From: Pseudomonadales bacterium
Lineage (GTDB): Bacteria > Pseudomonadota > Gammaproteobacteria > Pseudomonadales > Pseudohongiellaceae
DNA length: 59,617 nucleotides
Direction: 5' to 3'
Assembly: GCA_022822865.1 (NCBI GenBank)
Contig: JAJDYJ010000025.1
Coordinates: 1-59,617, forward strand
The translations under genes were made by a program, and so were the position numbers. The notes under the pieces are model-generated. The model had not been told where the DNA came from and did not search any database. It saw only the letters and a program-made list of their open reading frames with translations. Below, one piece after another: positions 8,829 to 16,767 of the stretch (positions within the stretch are counted from its first letter, which is position 1; every line of letters begins with the position of its first letter).

Positions 8829-9188
8829 TTACTGGCGTGTGCCCGAGACCGCGATATCGCCGAAATCGGAACCGAACGATCCCTCGATCGCATCCCCGTC
8901 CACCGCGCCGCTGAAGTCGAGCGTCACGGATTGTCCCTGCGCGTCGATTTCGGCGGTGAACGTCACGTTCGGACCGTCGTACACGATGTCGGATACCGGC
9001 GCTTCGCCGAGATTCGCCGCCGACATGCTGCCGGTGCCGTCTTCGTTGAGCGTCAGGGTAACCGGGATTACGCCCAGGGGAGTGTTCATGTCCACGCCCC
9101 ACATGCCTACCGCGGGCGGTGGTCCGCTGGCGCAGCCGGCGATAATCGTCAGGGCCAGAAACAGGCTTCCGCCGGTTATTCTGTTCAT
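8829..9188 (-). CDS. small lipoprotein of unknown function
   Basis: This small protein of about 119 residues has a clear lipoprotein signal ending in LTIIAGC. After it comes a beta-rich region with VTLTLNEDGTGSMSA and a Gly-Ser-rich C-terminus. The pattern resembles small lipocalin-like periplasmic lipoproteins that annotate only as hypothetical. I prefer the second ATG (9188) over 9194 because AGGT is better spaced from it. It lies 26 bases from the convergent glutamate-synthase-like gene. It is co-oriented with the cluster upstream (9231-10274), with a 42-base gap, and may be its last member. Confidence 0.78.
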   Translation of the reverse strand: MNRITGGSLFLALTIIAGCASGPPPAVGMWGVDMNTPLGVIPVTLTLNEDGTGSMSAANLGEAPVSDIVYDGPNVTFTAEIDAQGQSVTLDFSGAVDGDAIEGSFGSDFGDIAVSGTRQ

Positions 9189-9230
9189 ATGCATACCTAC
9201 TATGTTTGAGAGGGATTGAAGGAGCGCCAG

Positions 9231-10274
9231 TCACTTGTTCCTTGCTTGGCGGGCAATATAAACCTGTGTCATTTTGATGTCCAGCGCGGTCGAAATCGCG
9301 GTATTTTCGCCGGTTTCCGGATCGGGATGCGCGTCGGCCAAACGGCGCAGCGCCTTGTAAAGCGAGATTCCCGAAATCTGCCCATTGCTCAAATGGTGCG
9401 TTGAGTCGTTGCGAATGAGCTGGTAATACCAGGTATCCACATCGGCATAGCCGGCCAGCAGCCCGGTCGCGCCGTCGCCGGTCAAATCAAGTTGCAATCG
9501 CGCATCGCGAAATAGTTGTATCGATGGGACGTTCAGATTCATCCACGGTATCACCAGTTCGTCGATCGGTTCGCTGGTAAACACCGAATCGACGATCTTG
9601 CCCCGGGTCCGGCGAATCAGGCTTTCACCCCAGCGCCGGTCGACTCGCTGTGTGCCGCCGGGCATGACCTTCTGTCCGGTGGCGTCGGTCAACAGTCGAT
9701 CCATTCCGCGGTACCAGGTAAGCGTCACGGCATCGTCGTTCTCGAGATCGTCGACGCCGGTAAGCTCTATCATCATCCGGTTGTATACGCGGTCGAGTAT
9801 GGCCTTGTTCTGGAAAATGAACTCGACGCCGTCCGGTCCGCGAAAACCGATGATACAACCGACGGCGCGATAGACTTCGTTATCGATGCCGGGGCTGCCG
9901 TCAGGGTGAGTGAAATCGTTCGGCCCGGTCTCTCCATCCAGATTCAGACCCCAGGAAAGCTCGCCTTCGACTTCAAGAAACTCGAACCCGTCCGGCTCGG
10001 TGGTCGGATGCCAGGTTTCGATTTCCTGCCTGAGCTGAGTATCTTCAACCGAAAGAAACTCATGCGCGGGAAACAGTTGCTCAAATTGCTCGCGCGGCCC
10101 ATCGTTGAAACCGCGAGGGCATTCCCGACTCCCGTCCGCTGTCTGATATACGGACCAGAACAGATCGGTCATCACATAGGCGATCGTACCGTCACGCAAA
10201 CTGCCGTCGTCGGCTTGCACGCCGGCGCAGGCGACCGTCAGCAGACCGGCGATGAAAAGCGGCGCGCGTCCCAT
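9231..10274 (-). CDS. secreted protein of unknown function, last gene of the DUF1552/DUF1592 cluster
   Basis: This protein of 347 residues has an N-terminal hydrophobic signal (MGRAPLFIAGLLTVACAG, possible lipobox Cys16). No family is recognised. It has few cysteines, several Trp-rich stretches (WSVYQTADGS, TWYRGMD, DTWYYQLIRND) and predicted beta structure. The ATG at 10274 shares its A with the TGA stop of the preceding gene (TGATG), so translation is coupled and the upstream in-frame residues are discarded. Tight coupling to the PF03640-type protein suggests the two act together in the periplasm or on the outer membrane. Its function cannot be assigned. Confidence 0.82.
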   Translation of the reverse strand: MGRAPLFIAGLLTVACAGVQADDGSLRDGTIAYVMTDLFWSVYQTADGSRECPRGFNDGPREQFEQLFPAHEFLSVEDTQLRQEIETWHPTTEPDGFEFLEVEGELSWGLNLDGETGPNDFTHPDGSPGIDNEVYRAVGCIIGFRGPDGVEFIFQNKAILDRVYNRMMIELTGVDDLENDDAVTLTWYRGMDRLLTDATGQKVMPGGTQRVDRRWGESLIRRTRGKIVDSVFTSEPIDELVIPWMNLNVPSIQLFRDARLQLDLTGDGATGLLAGYADVDTWYYQLIRNDSTHHLSNGQISGISLYKALRRLADAHPDPETGENTAISTALDIKMTQVYIARQARNK

Positions 10275-11641
10275 CAGAGAATTCCATCCATGAAATCGTC
10301 TCGCAGCCAGAACGCTTTCAGGCCGTTGCGCTGGCCTCGCCATTCCCCGGCGCCGTCACCGTATACGTCGCCCGGCAGTTTATCCCCGCCGAACAGGTAC
10401 ACCGGTCTGCCGCGATAAGACCAGACCCGCAATGTTCCCTGTTCGCCGTCTAGCGCCGATCGGCCGGTGTCCGGATCGATGGACAGGACGCGCCAACTGC
10501 GATTGATGCTCTTCGCGTCGGCTCCCGCCAAAACGTATGGCCAATGCTCCCCGCACCTTTCGGGACTGCCGCCGCCGCACATGGCGAGCCTGTACACCTG
10601 GGTGTCCTGCGGATGGTCGCATGCGAGCTGGTCGGCGGAATCTTCACTGCAGCGGTAAACGTAGATCGTTCTGCCGCTGGAATCCGCCAGAACCTCTCCG
10701 GCAATAGTGGTTTGCACGGTAAATTCCGGAGGGTAAGCCGGCGCCTTTTGCGTGAAGACGTTATCCCACCCGGCGGCATCGCTGCCCTGCTGACTCCAGG
10801 ATCCCGTATCCAGATCATGGGTATACAGCGGCCGGCCCCTGAAGACCCACTGACGTATGCCCGGCGAGCGTTCCAGCAAGGACCATTCGCCCTGGGCGCG
10901 GGCCAATGCCGGGGCGAGGACCGGGCTCCGGTTTTCCAGGCAGGCATCATGGCAATTCGTTGTCGTGGCGGTGTCGCCGCCATATGCGTATACCGCTTCG
11001 TTCCTGTCCGTAGTGAGCATCCGGCCGACCGAAGTCGACCGAACGGCAAAGCCGGGAGGAAGCAGCGCAGGCGGCCCGACGGGAACGCGATACGCCGGAG
11101 AGTCGCCGCCGTAACGCCGCGTCGTGCCGCCGATTACATCGCCGGGCCGCTCGTCGCGAACGGATGTGTAAAGGGGCTGCTCGTCGAACGCCCATTGCCG
11201 GATGCCGTCGTCGCGCTCGACGATCGTCCACTTGCCCACGGGTTCCGCATCGTCGCTTGCCGCCACCGGCGGCCACAGATCCACGCAACTCAAACGCCGG
11301 TCGAGTTCGGGCAGCTTGATGCCCGGAGGATAGGGACTCATCAGCCCGGCAGTCACGGTGAGTACTTCGTCGTGGCACCGCGGCGTGCCGGGCGGTTCTC
11401 CGCTATAGCCATTGCGAAGTTTGTGCAGCGGCCATTTGTAGAGTGTCTTGCCGGCGCTGTCGGCGAAGACCGGGCCATCGAGATCGGTCAACTCGACATG
11501 GAATTCAGGAGGTGTGGGGATATCCCTGTAAGCTTCGGTAAAGAATTCCCCGTCCGCCGCGAGAACAGTTGAGCCAATACCGGCGATGGCCAGCGCCGCG
11601 CCGGCAAGTTTCAATTTGGCTGTATGACGTTGCAAGTTCAC
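10274..11641 (-). CDS. secreted protein with three PF03640-type (Lipoprotein_15) modules
   Basis: This protein of about 455 residues has a signal peptide ending near STVLA and three related modules. Each starts with PPEF or PPGF, then a strand ending in GKTLYKWPL, EAVYAYGGD or GRTIYVYRC, a Cys-containing loop, and an IRQW or LRVW strand with the pattern [FR]-x-x-P-[LV]-Y. This is the layout of the secreted repeat of unknown function (PF03640). Several Cys pairs (for example NCHDAC) suggest disulfides or metal binding. The start is GTG 11641 or TTG 11635; the longer frame to 11722 only translates a palindromic repeat. It is translationally coupled to the next gene. Confidence 0.82.
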   Translation of the reverse strand: MNLQRHTAKLKLAGAALAIAGIGSTVLAADGEFFTEAYRDIPTPPEFHVELTDLDGPVFADSAGKTLYKWPLHKLRNGYSGEPPGTPRCHDEVLTVTAGLMSPYPPGIKLPELDRRLSCVDLWPPVAASDDAEPVGKWTIVERDDGIRQWAFDEQPLYTSVRDERPGDVIGGTTRRYGGDSPAYRVPVGPPALLPPGFAVRSTSVGRMLTTDRNEAVYAYGGDTATTTNCHDACLENRSPVLAPALARAQGEWSLLERSPGIRQWVFRGRPLYTHDLDTGSWSQQGSDAAGWDNVFTQKAPAYPPEFTVQTTIAGEVLADSSGRTIYVYRCSEDSADQLACDHPQDTQVYRLAMCGGGSPERCGEHWPYVLAGADAKSINRSWRVLSIDPDTGRSALDGEQGTLRVWSYRGRPVYLFGGDKLPGDVYGDGAGEWRGQRNGLKAFWLRDDFMDGIL

Positions 11642-11687
11642 CCCCACCAAAACCGCTGCGCGGTTTTGACTCCCCCGGAGGGGGAGT
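11641..11687 (+). repeat. family 1 double-hairpin repeat, copy A
   Basis: The layout is CCCCCACC, an AAAACCG/CGGTTTT hairpin with loop CTGCG, GACTCCCCC, a short loop, then GGGGGAGT. Copies at 14876, 14989 and 49621 share it. This copy fills nearly all the space between the DUF1552 stop and the start of the PF03640-type gene. Its CCCCCACC end, read on the minus strand as GGTGGGGG, abuts the GTG start of that gene. Confidence 0.8.
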
Positions 11688-11696
11688 GGGGAGGCT

Positions 11697-13031
11697 TTAC
11701 GCCAGTATTTCACCGATCTCACCCGAGGTCGTGTTGCTCTTGTCTCCCCAGGACTCGATCTCCAGTCCCATCAGGCGTTGAGCGGTATAACCCAGGCGGC
11801 AACCCGGCGATCCGGCTCCATCGATATGCAAACCTGTCCGTACCCGGCCGCCGGCGGTTCCGGCGCTGAACATGGGAATTCCGTCAATGGCGTGCGTCTT
11901 GGCGAAAGACTGATCCGTCGTGCAATAAATCAAGGCGTTATCCAGCAAGGAGCCGTCTCCCTCGCGGAAGTCGGCCAGAGCCCCGACGTAGTAAGCCCAC
12001 TCTTCCATGGCGCGGCGAGTGAACCAGGACACATTGGGCTGATAGCCGAGATCGCTGTCCACCGCTTCTTCATGCGTCGCCGTGTGATGGGGTTTGTCAT
12101 AGCCCGGTTTGGTAGTGGCTGAAAACGCCGACGCGTAAAACATGTTGAACACGCGAGTCTGATCGCAGGCGACCGCCATCAGCATCAGATCGGTCATCAT
12201 GCGATGACGCTTCGAGACGAGATCCGCGTCGAGTCCGGTCGGCAGGTCTTCCGGCGCTTCACTGACGATACAGGCAGCGCGAGGGTCCGGTTTCGTGAGT
12301 TGCAAATCGAAGCGCCTCTCGAGATCGCGCAATCCCGTAAAGTATTGATCGAGTCTTGCGCGATCCGCCGACCCGAGGGATTTTTCCAGCTTTTTGGCGT
12401 CGTCCTGTACGGCGGAGAGTGCGCTCTTTCTCACCATCACCCGCGGGTCCGGGGTGAAGGATTCGGCATTGGGGTCCTGAAAATCTTCCCCGAACAGACG
12501 TTGATAAAATCTCAGGGGCGACCATTCGGGAACGTTTACCGAGTTTCCGCCTTCGTAACTGAAGCTGTCCCGCGCGTCACCGGTCGCGGTTGCGCTAAGG
12601 CTGCGGAACCGGGTGGCGTTGCCGATTTGACGCGCAACGGCGACATCGATGGTTTCACCCGGGCGATTCTCCGCGGTCATCGGTGCGATACCGGAGCGCA
12701 GAACGACCCAGCCGGAGTGATGACACAAATTGGGCGCATCATCCTTGAACACATGAAAATTGGTATACAGGTTGATGTGCTTCTGAATTGGCGCCAGGGC
12801 CGCTATTTCTTCCGGCAGATCATAATCCGGCCCTGTTTTTTTCGGCACGAATATCGATTCGCTCATGCCGAGACCCCAGGACCAGGTGCCGAAGCGCATG
12901 GGAATGGGAGCGCCGTTGGCCAATGCCGTTCCGTTTTCGTTCAGGAAAACATCCAGCAATGGCAGACCTATGGCGATCGCCCCGCCATTCAAGGTTCCTT
13001 TTAGAAATCTGCGTCGATTGAATTTGCTCAT
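11697..13031 (-). CDS. DUF1552 family Tat-exported protein
   Basis: This protein of 444 residues starts at ATG 13031 with a twin-arginine type N-terminus (NRRRFLKG followed by a hydrophobic stretch), so it is probably exported folded. The body matches DUF1552: an RFGTWSWGLGMSESIFVPKK block, NLYTNFHVF, a His-rich HTATHEEAV block and CRLGYTAQRLMGL at the end. Domain function is unknown, although the DUF1501/DUF1552 group resembles alkaline-phosphatase-like or sulfatase-like proteins. It starts 4 bases after the DUF1592 stop. In many bacteria the two genes occur as neighbours and presumably act together. In-frame sequence upstream of 13031 is discarded because the Tat motif begins there. Confidence 0.92.
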   Translation of the reverse strand: MSKFNRRRFLKGTLNGGAIAIGLPLLDVFLNENGTALANGAPIPMRFGTWSWGLGMSESIFVPKKTGPDYDLPEEIAALAPIQKHINLYTNFHVFKDDAPNLCHHSGWVVLRSGIAPMTAENRPGETIDVAVARQIGNATRFRSLSATATGDARDSFSYEGGNSVNVPEWSPLRFYQRLFGEDFQDPNAESFTPDPRVMVRKSALSAVQDDAKKLEKSLGSADRARLDQYFTGLRDLERRFDLQLTKPDPRAACIVSEAPEDLPTGLDADLVSKRHRMMTDLMLMAVACDQTRVFNMFYASAFSATTKPGYDKPHHTATHEEAVDSDLGYQPNVSWFTRRAMEEWAYYVGALADFREGDGSLLDNALIYCTTDQSFAKTHAIDGIPMFSAGTAGGRVRTGLHIDGAGSPGCRLGYTAQRLMGLEIESWGDKSNTTSGEIGEILA

Positions 13032-13035
13032 GATT

Positions 13036-14811
13036 TCACCGTTGCGGCGTTGAGCCGAATTCCGGCCCACTGAAGCGGTAGGGCGTTTCACTCGTATCTG
13101 AACCGTCCATAATACCCTGAATTTCACCCGGTGATACAGTGGAAAACGCCTCGCTTAGCGCCACGTCTCGCAGCAGCGCGCCCAGTTTGTACCCATTCGC
13201 GGCGAAGCGGTCTTCAAACCAGCGAATCGTGTCGCGATCGCGCCGTAACGAAACCGGACCCCCGGTGCCATAGGCGTAAAGTCGATTGACCAGACAGTTC
13301 GAGAGTTTCGGATGGTCCCGCATTGCCGATGCCAGCCCGACGGCATCGTCGTAGAACACGCCATCCAGTTCACCGCTCAAGTCCAGGGCCGCGCCGTTTT
13401 CCGTCTCCCGGAAACGCCCTGCGCCATCGAAATTTTCCAGTGCAAGGCCGATCGGATCGGTAATCAAATGACATCCCGCACAAGACGGATTGGTGTTGTG
13501 CACGTCGAGCCGCTCGCGCGCCGTGGCCGCATGTTCGGCTTCTTCCAGCAAGGAAAAATCAACGTTTGGCGGTGGCGGAGGCACGACCTGACAGAGGAAG
13601 CGTTCGCGCAGGGCCTGCCCCCGCAGTGTCGGTGAACTGCGCACCGCATGGGAATTCGCGGCGAGAAAACTGACTTGCGTCAGCAGCCCGATTCGCGGGC
13701 TGTCCGCGTCGAATTCATGGGGGATCCAGCCGTTACTCGCGGGAATGCCATAGACCACGGCCAGTGACGGAGACATGAATGTCTTGCGAGTGGTGAACAG
13801 GTCGCGATAGTCCGATTCCAGGTGAAGCAGGTGATCGACGATGGTTCGAAGCGTCTGTTCCCGCGCATCCTGCAAGGTGGTCCCGGTAACCATCGGATAG
13901 ACGACCGGATCTTTCGCCAGGCTGTTGAACTCGTCGAAGCCGAGCATGTCATCGAAGAACGCGCGCATGCCCGATTCCAGTCTTGTACTGGACAGCATCC
14001 GCTCAACGGAAGCGCTCAGCCCTGCTTGAGTATGCAGTTCTCCGCTTTCCGCCGCATCCAGCAAAGCGTCGTCCGGAGGCCCGTTCCACAGGAAAAAACT
14101 CAATCGGGAGGCCAGGGACCAGGCGTCGAGCCGCTCCGTTCCCGGGCGGCCCGGATGGGGTTCCGCCCGATCCACGATGAAAATGAATTCCGGGCCGATC
14201 AGTATGGATTCCAGCGCCAGGGCCAATCCCGAATAGAAATCTTCCGTTTGTTCCGCCGCATATCCGGCGATATCGACAAGCTCGGCAAGTCGAGCGTCCT
14301 CGAGTGTCTGACGGTAGAGCAATCGACCCGTCTCTTGTAAAAACAGTTCGGCGCAAGCGGGATCGGCTTCCTCCGGAGATTCCGGCCGGCAGGGGATCAG
14401 AAAATCACGATGTTCTTCATCGACCGCTTTCGCTGCTATCGACGTCGCGGTCTGCTGGATTTGAGAGATCTGATCGGACGTAACGCCGACATAGGCAGCT
14501 CCGGAAGCCAGCAGGCCATCGGTCCGGGCCATCGGTGGAATGGGAGGGAGAATGCTGCCGCTGATGTCCTCGCCGAATATCCGCGCGATCGTATTCGTGT
14601 ATTGCTCACCGGTCATCAGGCGCGTTCTGAGGACGGATGCGCTTTCCGGCGGATCTGCCGAAGTAGCGGTATCGCGCCCGCAGGCGGCCAGCAACAGCAT
14701 TGCCGCGATTGCGATCACCGCGGCGGGCCGTCCCGGTTTGTCGGCAAACGAAAGATTCAAACCTCTGACTGCCTCATTTGCTGGTAAGTTGAATGCAGCC
14801 AACAACGCCAT
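13036..14811 (-). CDS. DUF1592/DUF1588/DUF1585 family lipoprotein with one CxxCH site
   Basis: This protein of about 591 residues has a hydrophobic N-terminus ending in LLLAACGRD (lipobox Cys44 from ATG 14811). The modules run in the usual order of the planctomycete-type cytochrome family: a DUF1587/1595-like region, DUF1592 (LASRLSFFLWNGPPDDALL), DUF1588 (GQALRERFLCQVVPPPPP) and DUF1585 (LENFDGAGRFRE). A CAGCH motif (Cys444, Cys447, His448) could bind haem c. GGAGG lies 12 bases before ATG 14811. The longer frame to 15051 is just translation of two palindromic repeats. Redox function is inferred; the true substrate is unknown. Confidence 0.9.
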   Translation of the reverse strand: MALLAAFNLPANEAVRGLNLSFADKPGRPAAVIAIAAMLLLAACGRDTATSADPPESASVLRTRLMTGEQYTNTIARIFGEDISGSILPPIPPMARTDGLLASGAAYVGVTSDQISQIQQTATSIAAKAVDEEHRDFLIPCRPESPEEADPACAELFLQETGRLLYRQTLEDARLAELVDIAGYAAEQTEDFYSGLALALESILIGPEFIFIVDRAEPHPGRPGTERLDAWSLASRLSFFLWNGPPDDALLDAAESGELHTQAGLSASVERMLSSTRLESGMRAFFDDMLGFDEFNSLAKDPVVYPMVTGTTLQDAREQTLRTIVDHLLHLESDYRDLFTTRKTFMSPSLAVVYGIPASNGWIPHEFDADSPRIGLLTQVSFLAANSHAVRSSPTLRGQALRERFLCQVVPPPPPNVDFSLLEEAEHAATARERLDVHNTNPSCAGCHLITDPIGLALENFDGAGRFRETENGAALDLSGELDGVFYDDAVGLASAMRDHPKLSNCLVNRLYAYGTGGPVSLRRDRDTIRWFEDRFAANGYKLGALLRDVALSEAFSTVSPGEIQGIMDGSDTSETPYRFSGPEFGSTPQR

Positions 14812-14875
14812 AATAGGATATAACCTCCAACCGGGCAAAGCGCCCAACCCCGCGACCAACCCCGCGGGTCCAATG

Positions 14876-14932
14876 CCCCCACCGAAAAATCTCTCGCTAC
14901 GCTCGGTTTTTTCGACTCCCCCATAGGGGGAG
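14876..14932 (+). repeat. family 1 double-hairpin repeat, copy D
   Basis: CCCCCACC, a CGAAAAA/TTTTTTCG first hairpin with a longer loop, then CGACTCCCCC-ATA-GGGGGAG. It is the most diverged of the four copies but keeps every structural part. It lies upstream of the DUF1592 start and faces copy C. Confidence 0.75.
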
Positions 14933-14988
14933 CGAACAGCGCGCGCTCCTCCCAATCCGCCAACCCCGCCCAATCGAAGCCTCGCGAC

Positions 14989-15036
14989 ACTCCCCCCTCC
15001 GGGGGAGTCAAATCCGCGAAGCGGATTTGGTGGGGG
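14989..15036 (-). repeat. family 1 double-hairpin repeat, copy C
   Basis: Read on the minus strand it is CCCCCACC, an AAATCCG/CGGATTT hairpin with loop CTTCG, GACTCCCCC, GG, AGGGGGGAGT. It is nearly identical to copy B at 49621 and inverted relative to copy D 57 bases away. The two copies fill much of the 247-base gap between the triheme cytochrome gene and the DUF1592 gene. Confidence 0.8.
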
Positions 15037-15058
15037 CCAACGCGAATCCATTCACCGC

Positions 15059-16387
15059 CTATCGCCAACGCTGACGCGCCACCTGGGCGGCGGTTACGAT
15101 GCCCGCCGCGTTGTTCCAGGAATTGCGGATGTAGGTGGCGACCGCCGCGATTTCTTCGTTGTCGAGCTGGTATTGGAACTCATCCATGGGTTCCAGCCAT
15201 CTTGGCGGCAATGGGTGTCCCGGAGTTTCCGGCCCGTACAGGATGGCATTGATCATGGACGCCGGATTCGCGGACTGCACGACCAGGCTGCCAGCATTCA
15301 GTCTTGGCGCCATCTCGGGGTCGCCTTCGCCGGTTGGAAGATGACAGGCGCCGCAGTGGAGATTGTAGATCGTGCGGCCGCGACCCATGAGTTGAGAATC
15401 CGGCTCTTCCGCGATGGGCTCGTCGACGGCGGGCAAACTCTTGAGATAGTGGGCCATGGCGGTGACGTCGCTGTCCGACAGGAATCGCGTACTGTTCATG
15501 ATTACTTCGTTCATTGGCCCGAACGATTCCAGGAAATCGTTTCGCGCCGATTGGAGGTAGTCTTCAACTTCCCGTTGCGTCCACAAACCAAGACCGCGTT
15601 CTGTCGAGGTTAGATTGGGCGTGGACCAGGGCCGGTGCGCTCCGGTTCTGACGCGGTCGAGGTACTCGCCGCCGCTCATGTGCAACTCTTTCCGTTCCGC
15701 TCCGAAAAAGTTTCGCGGGGTGTGGCAGGCGCTGCAGTGGGCCAGTCCTTCAACCAGATAGGCGCCGCGATTCCATTCGTCGGATTGTTCTTCGTCCGGT
15801 TCGAATACTCCCGGTTCGAAATAGAGTGCTTTCCAGATGGCCATGAGTGACCGGATATTGAACGGGAACGACAATTCGTTTTCCGGTGGGACTTGATTTA
15901 CCGGTGGAACGCTTTGCAAATAGGCATAGATCGCCGCGATGTCCTCATTCGAAATCCTGGTATATGCGGTGTAGGGAAACGCCGGGTACAGATGCTCGTT
16001 ATCGGGCCGGACGCCATGCCGCATTGCGTTCAGGAATTCCCGATCGCTCCAGTTGCCGATTCCGGTTTCCGCATCGGGGGTGATATTGGTTGAATACAGC
16101 TTGCCGAACGGCGTTTCGAATGCCAGCCCGCCGGCCATGAATTCGCCGGTGGACGTGGTGTGGCAACTCGCGCAGTTGCCGGCGATCGCCAGATATTCGC
16201 CCCGCGCCAGCAGTTCGTCACCGCTGATATCCAGGATGGCGATCGGGCCGTTTTCCCCGCTCGAATTGGTACGCAACAGGATGGCGGTCAAGACGATGAT
16301 CGCTACTACGGCCAAAATCACAATATGGCGCAGGGAAAATGGCAAATCAGACACTCGTTTGAGGTAGCACCCAAGATAAGCAAGCAA
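15059..16387 (-). CDS. triheme c-type cytochrome, membrane-anchored (AdhB/FDH subunit II-like)
   Basis: This cytochrome of 442 residues has one N-terminal membrane helix (about residues 20-38) and three haem sites: CASCH (72-76), CSACH (218-222) and CGACH (345-349). Size and spacing match the cytochrome subunit of membrane alcohol, gluconate and fructose dehydrogenases, which passes electrons from a periplasmic dehydrogenase to ubiquinone or an oxidase. The start is TTG 16387, or GTG 16354 just before the helix; neither has a strong ribosome site. It heads the five-gene run to 9231. A dehydrogenase subunit is not next to it; candidates are the GMC pair (32361-34423) and IorAB (18569-21337). 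Confidence 0.9.
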   Translation of the reverse strand: MLAYLGCYLKRVSDLPFSLRHIVILAVVAIIVLTAILLRTNSSGENGPIAILDISGDELLARGEYLAIAGNCASCHTTSTGEFMAGGLAFETPFGKLYSTNITPDAETGIGNWSDREFLNAMRHGVRPDNEHLYPAFPYTAYTRISNEDIAAIYAYLQSVPPVNQVPPENELSFPFNIRSLMAIWKALYFEPGVFEPDEEQSDEWNRGAYLVEGLAHCSACHTPRNFFGAERKELHMSGGEYLDRVRTGAHRPWSTPNLTSTERGLGLWTQREVEDYLQSARNDFLESFGPMNEVIMNSTRFLSDSDVTAMAHYLKSLPAVDEPIAEEPDSQLMGRGRTIYNLHCGACHLPTGEGDPEMAPRLNAGSLVVQSANPASMINAILYGPETPGHPLPPRWLEPMDEFQYQLDNEEIAAVATYIRNSWNNAAGIVTAAQVARQRWR

Positions 16388-16767
16388 AGTTGAAATGCTG
16401 GCAATTACAGCGGCTTTGACCGTGGAAGTCTAGCAGCGGTTCTCATTCTGGCATTCAATATCCCTTCGGAGTCGGCGGCGTCAATCAGTTCCGCACCATG
16501 TGAGTTGACGCCGGGTGGCGTGAGGTTCAGCGGACGCCGTAAATACATCTGCGTTGGGTGGCTTCGATCCGTCGCCATCTGGTGGCATTGGGTGCAGCGG
16601 ACGCCGTAAATACGTCCATGTAGGCTTCGCGTTCGGCATCCATGCCTCACACGCCCGCTGCACCCAATGCCACCAGACGGCGACTCACGTTGTGCGTTTC
16701 CTCCGGTCGTTCTGCATTCCTGGTTTCTGTGGTAGCGTTGCTGGGCTATTTTGCGGAGGACGGACAA
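16388..16767. other. 380-base intergenic region between divergent genes
   Basis: There is no convincing gene between the triheme cytochrome start and the TTG start of the creatininase-family gene. The region holds the family 3 repeat cluster (16502-16690) and must hold the promoters of both flanking genes, although I see no clear -10/-35 pair. Open frames here merely translate the repeats. Confidence 0.7.
16502..16690. repeat. family 3 complex repeat: two direct units and one inverted unit
   Basis: Two diverged direct units of about 60 bases share GCGGACGCCGTAAATAC and end in GGCTTCG (about 16502-16566 and 16570-16627). A third, inverted unit (16654-16684) is the reverse complement of 16571-16600 over 30 bases with one mismatch. 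The inverted arms flank a loop of about 53 bases and could form a long stem in RNA or a cruciform in DNA. Similar GGACGCCGTAAATAC-type dispersed repeats are, to my recollection, common in gammaproteobacteria; this was not checked. Confidence 0.8.

Noticed and set aside
11642..11722. Longer N-terminus for the PF03640-type gene
   Set aside because: It translates family 1 copy A and overlaps the end of the DUF1552 gene; the signal peptide begins at 11641 or 11635.
14812..15051. Longer N-terminus for the DUF1592 gene
   Set aside because: It translates two family 1 repeats, and the lipoprotein signal begins downstream.
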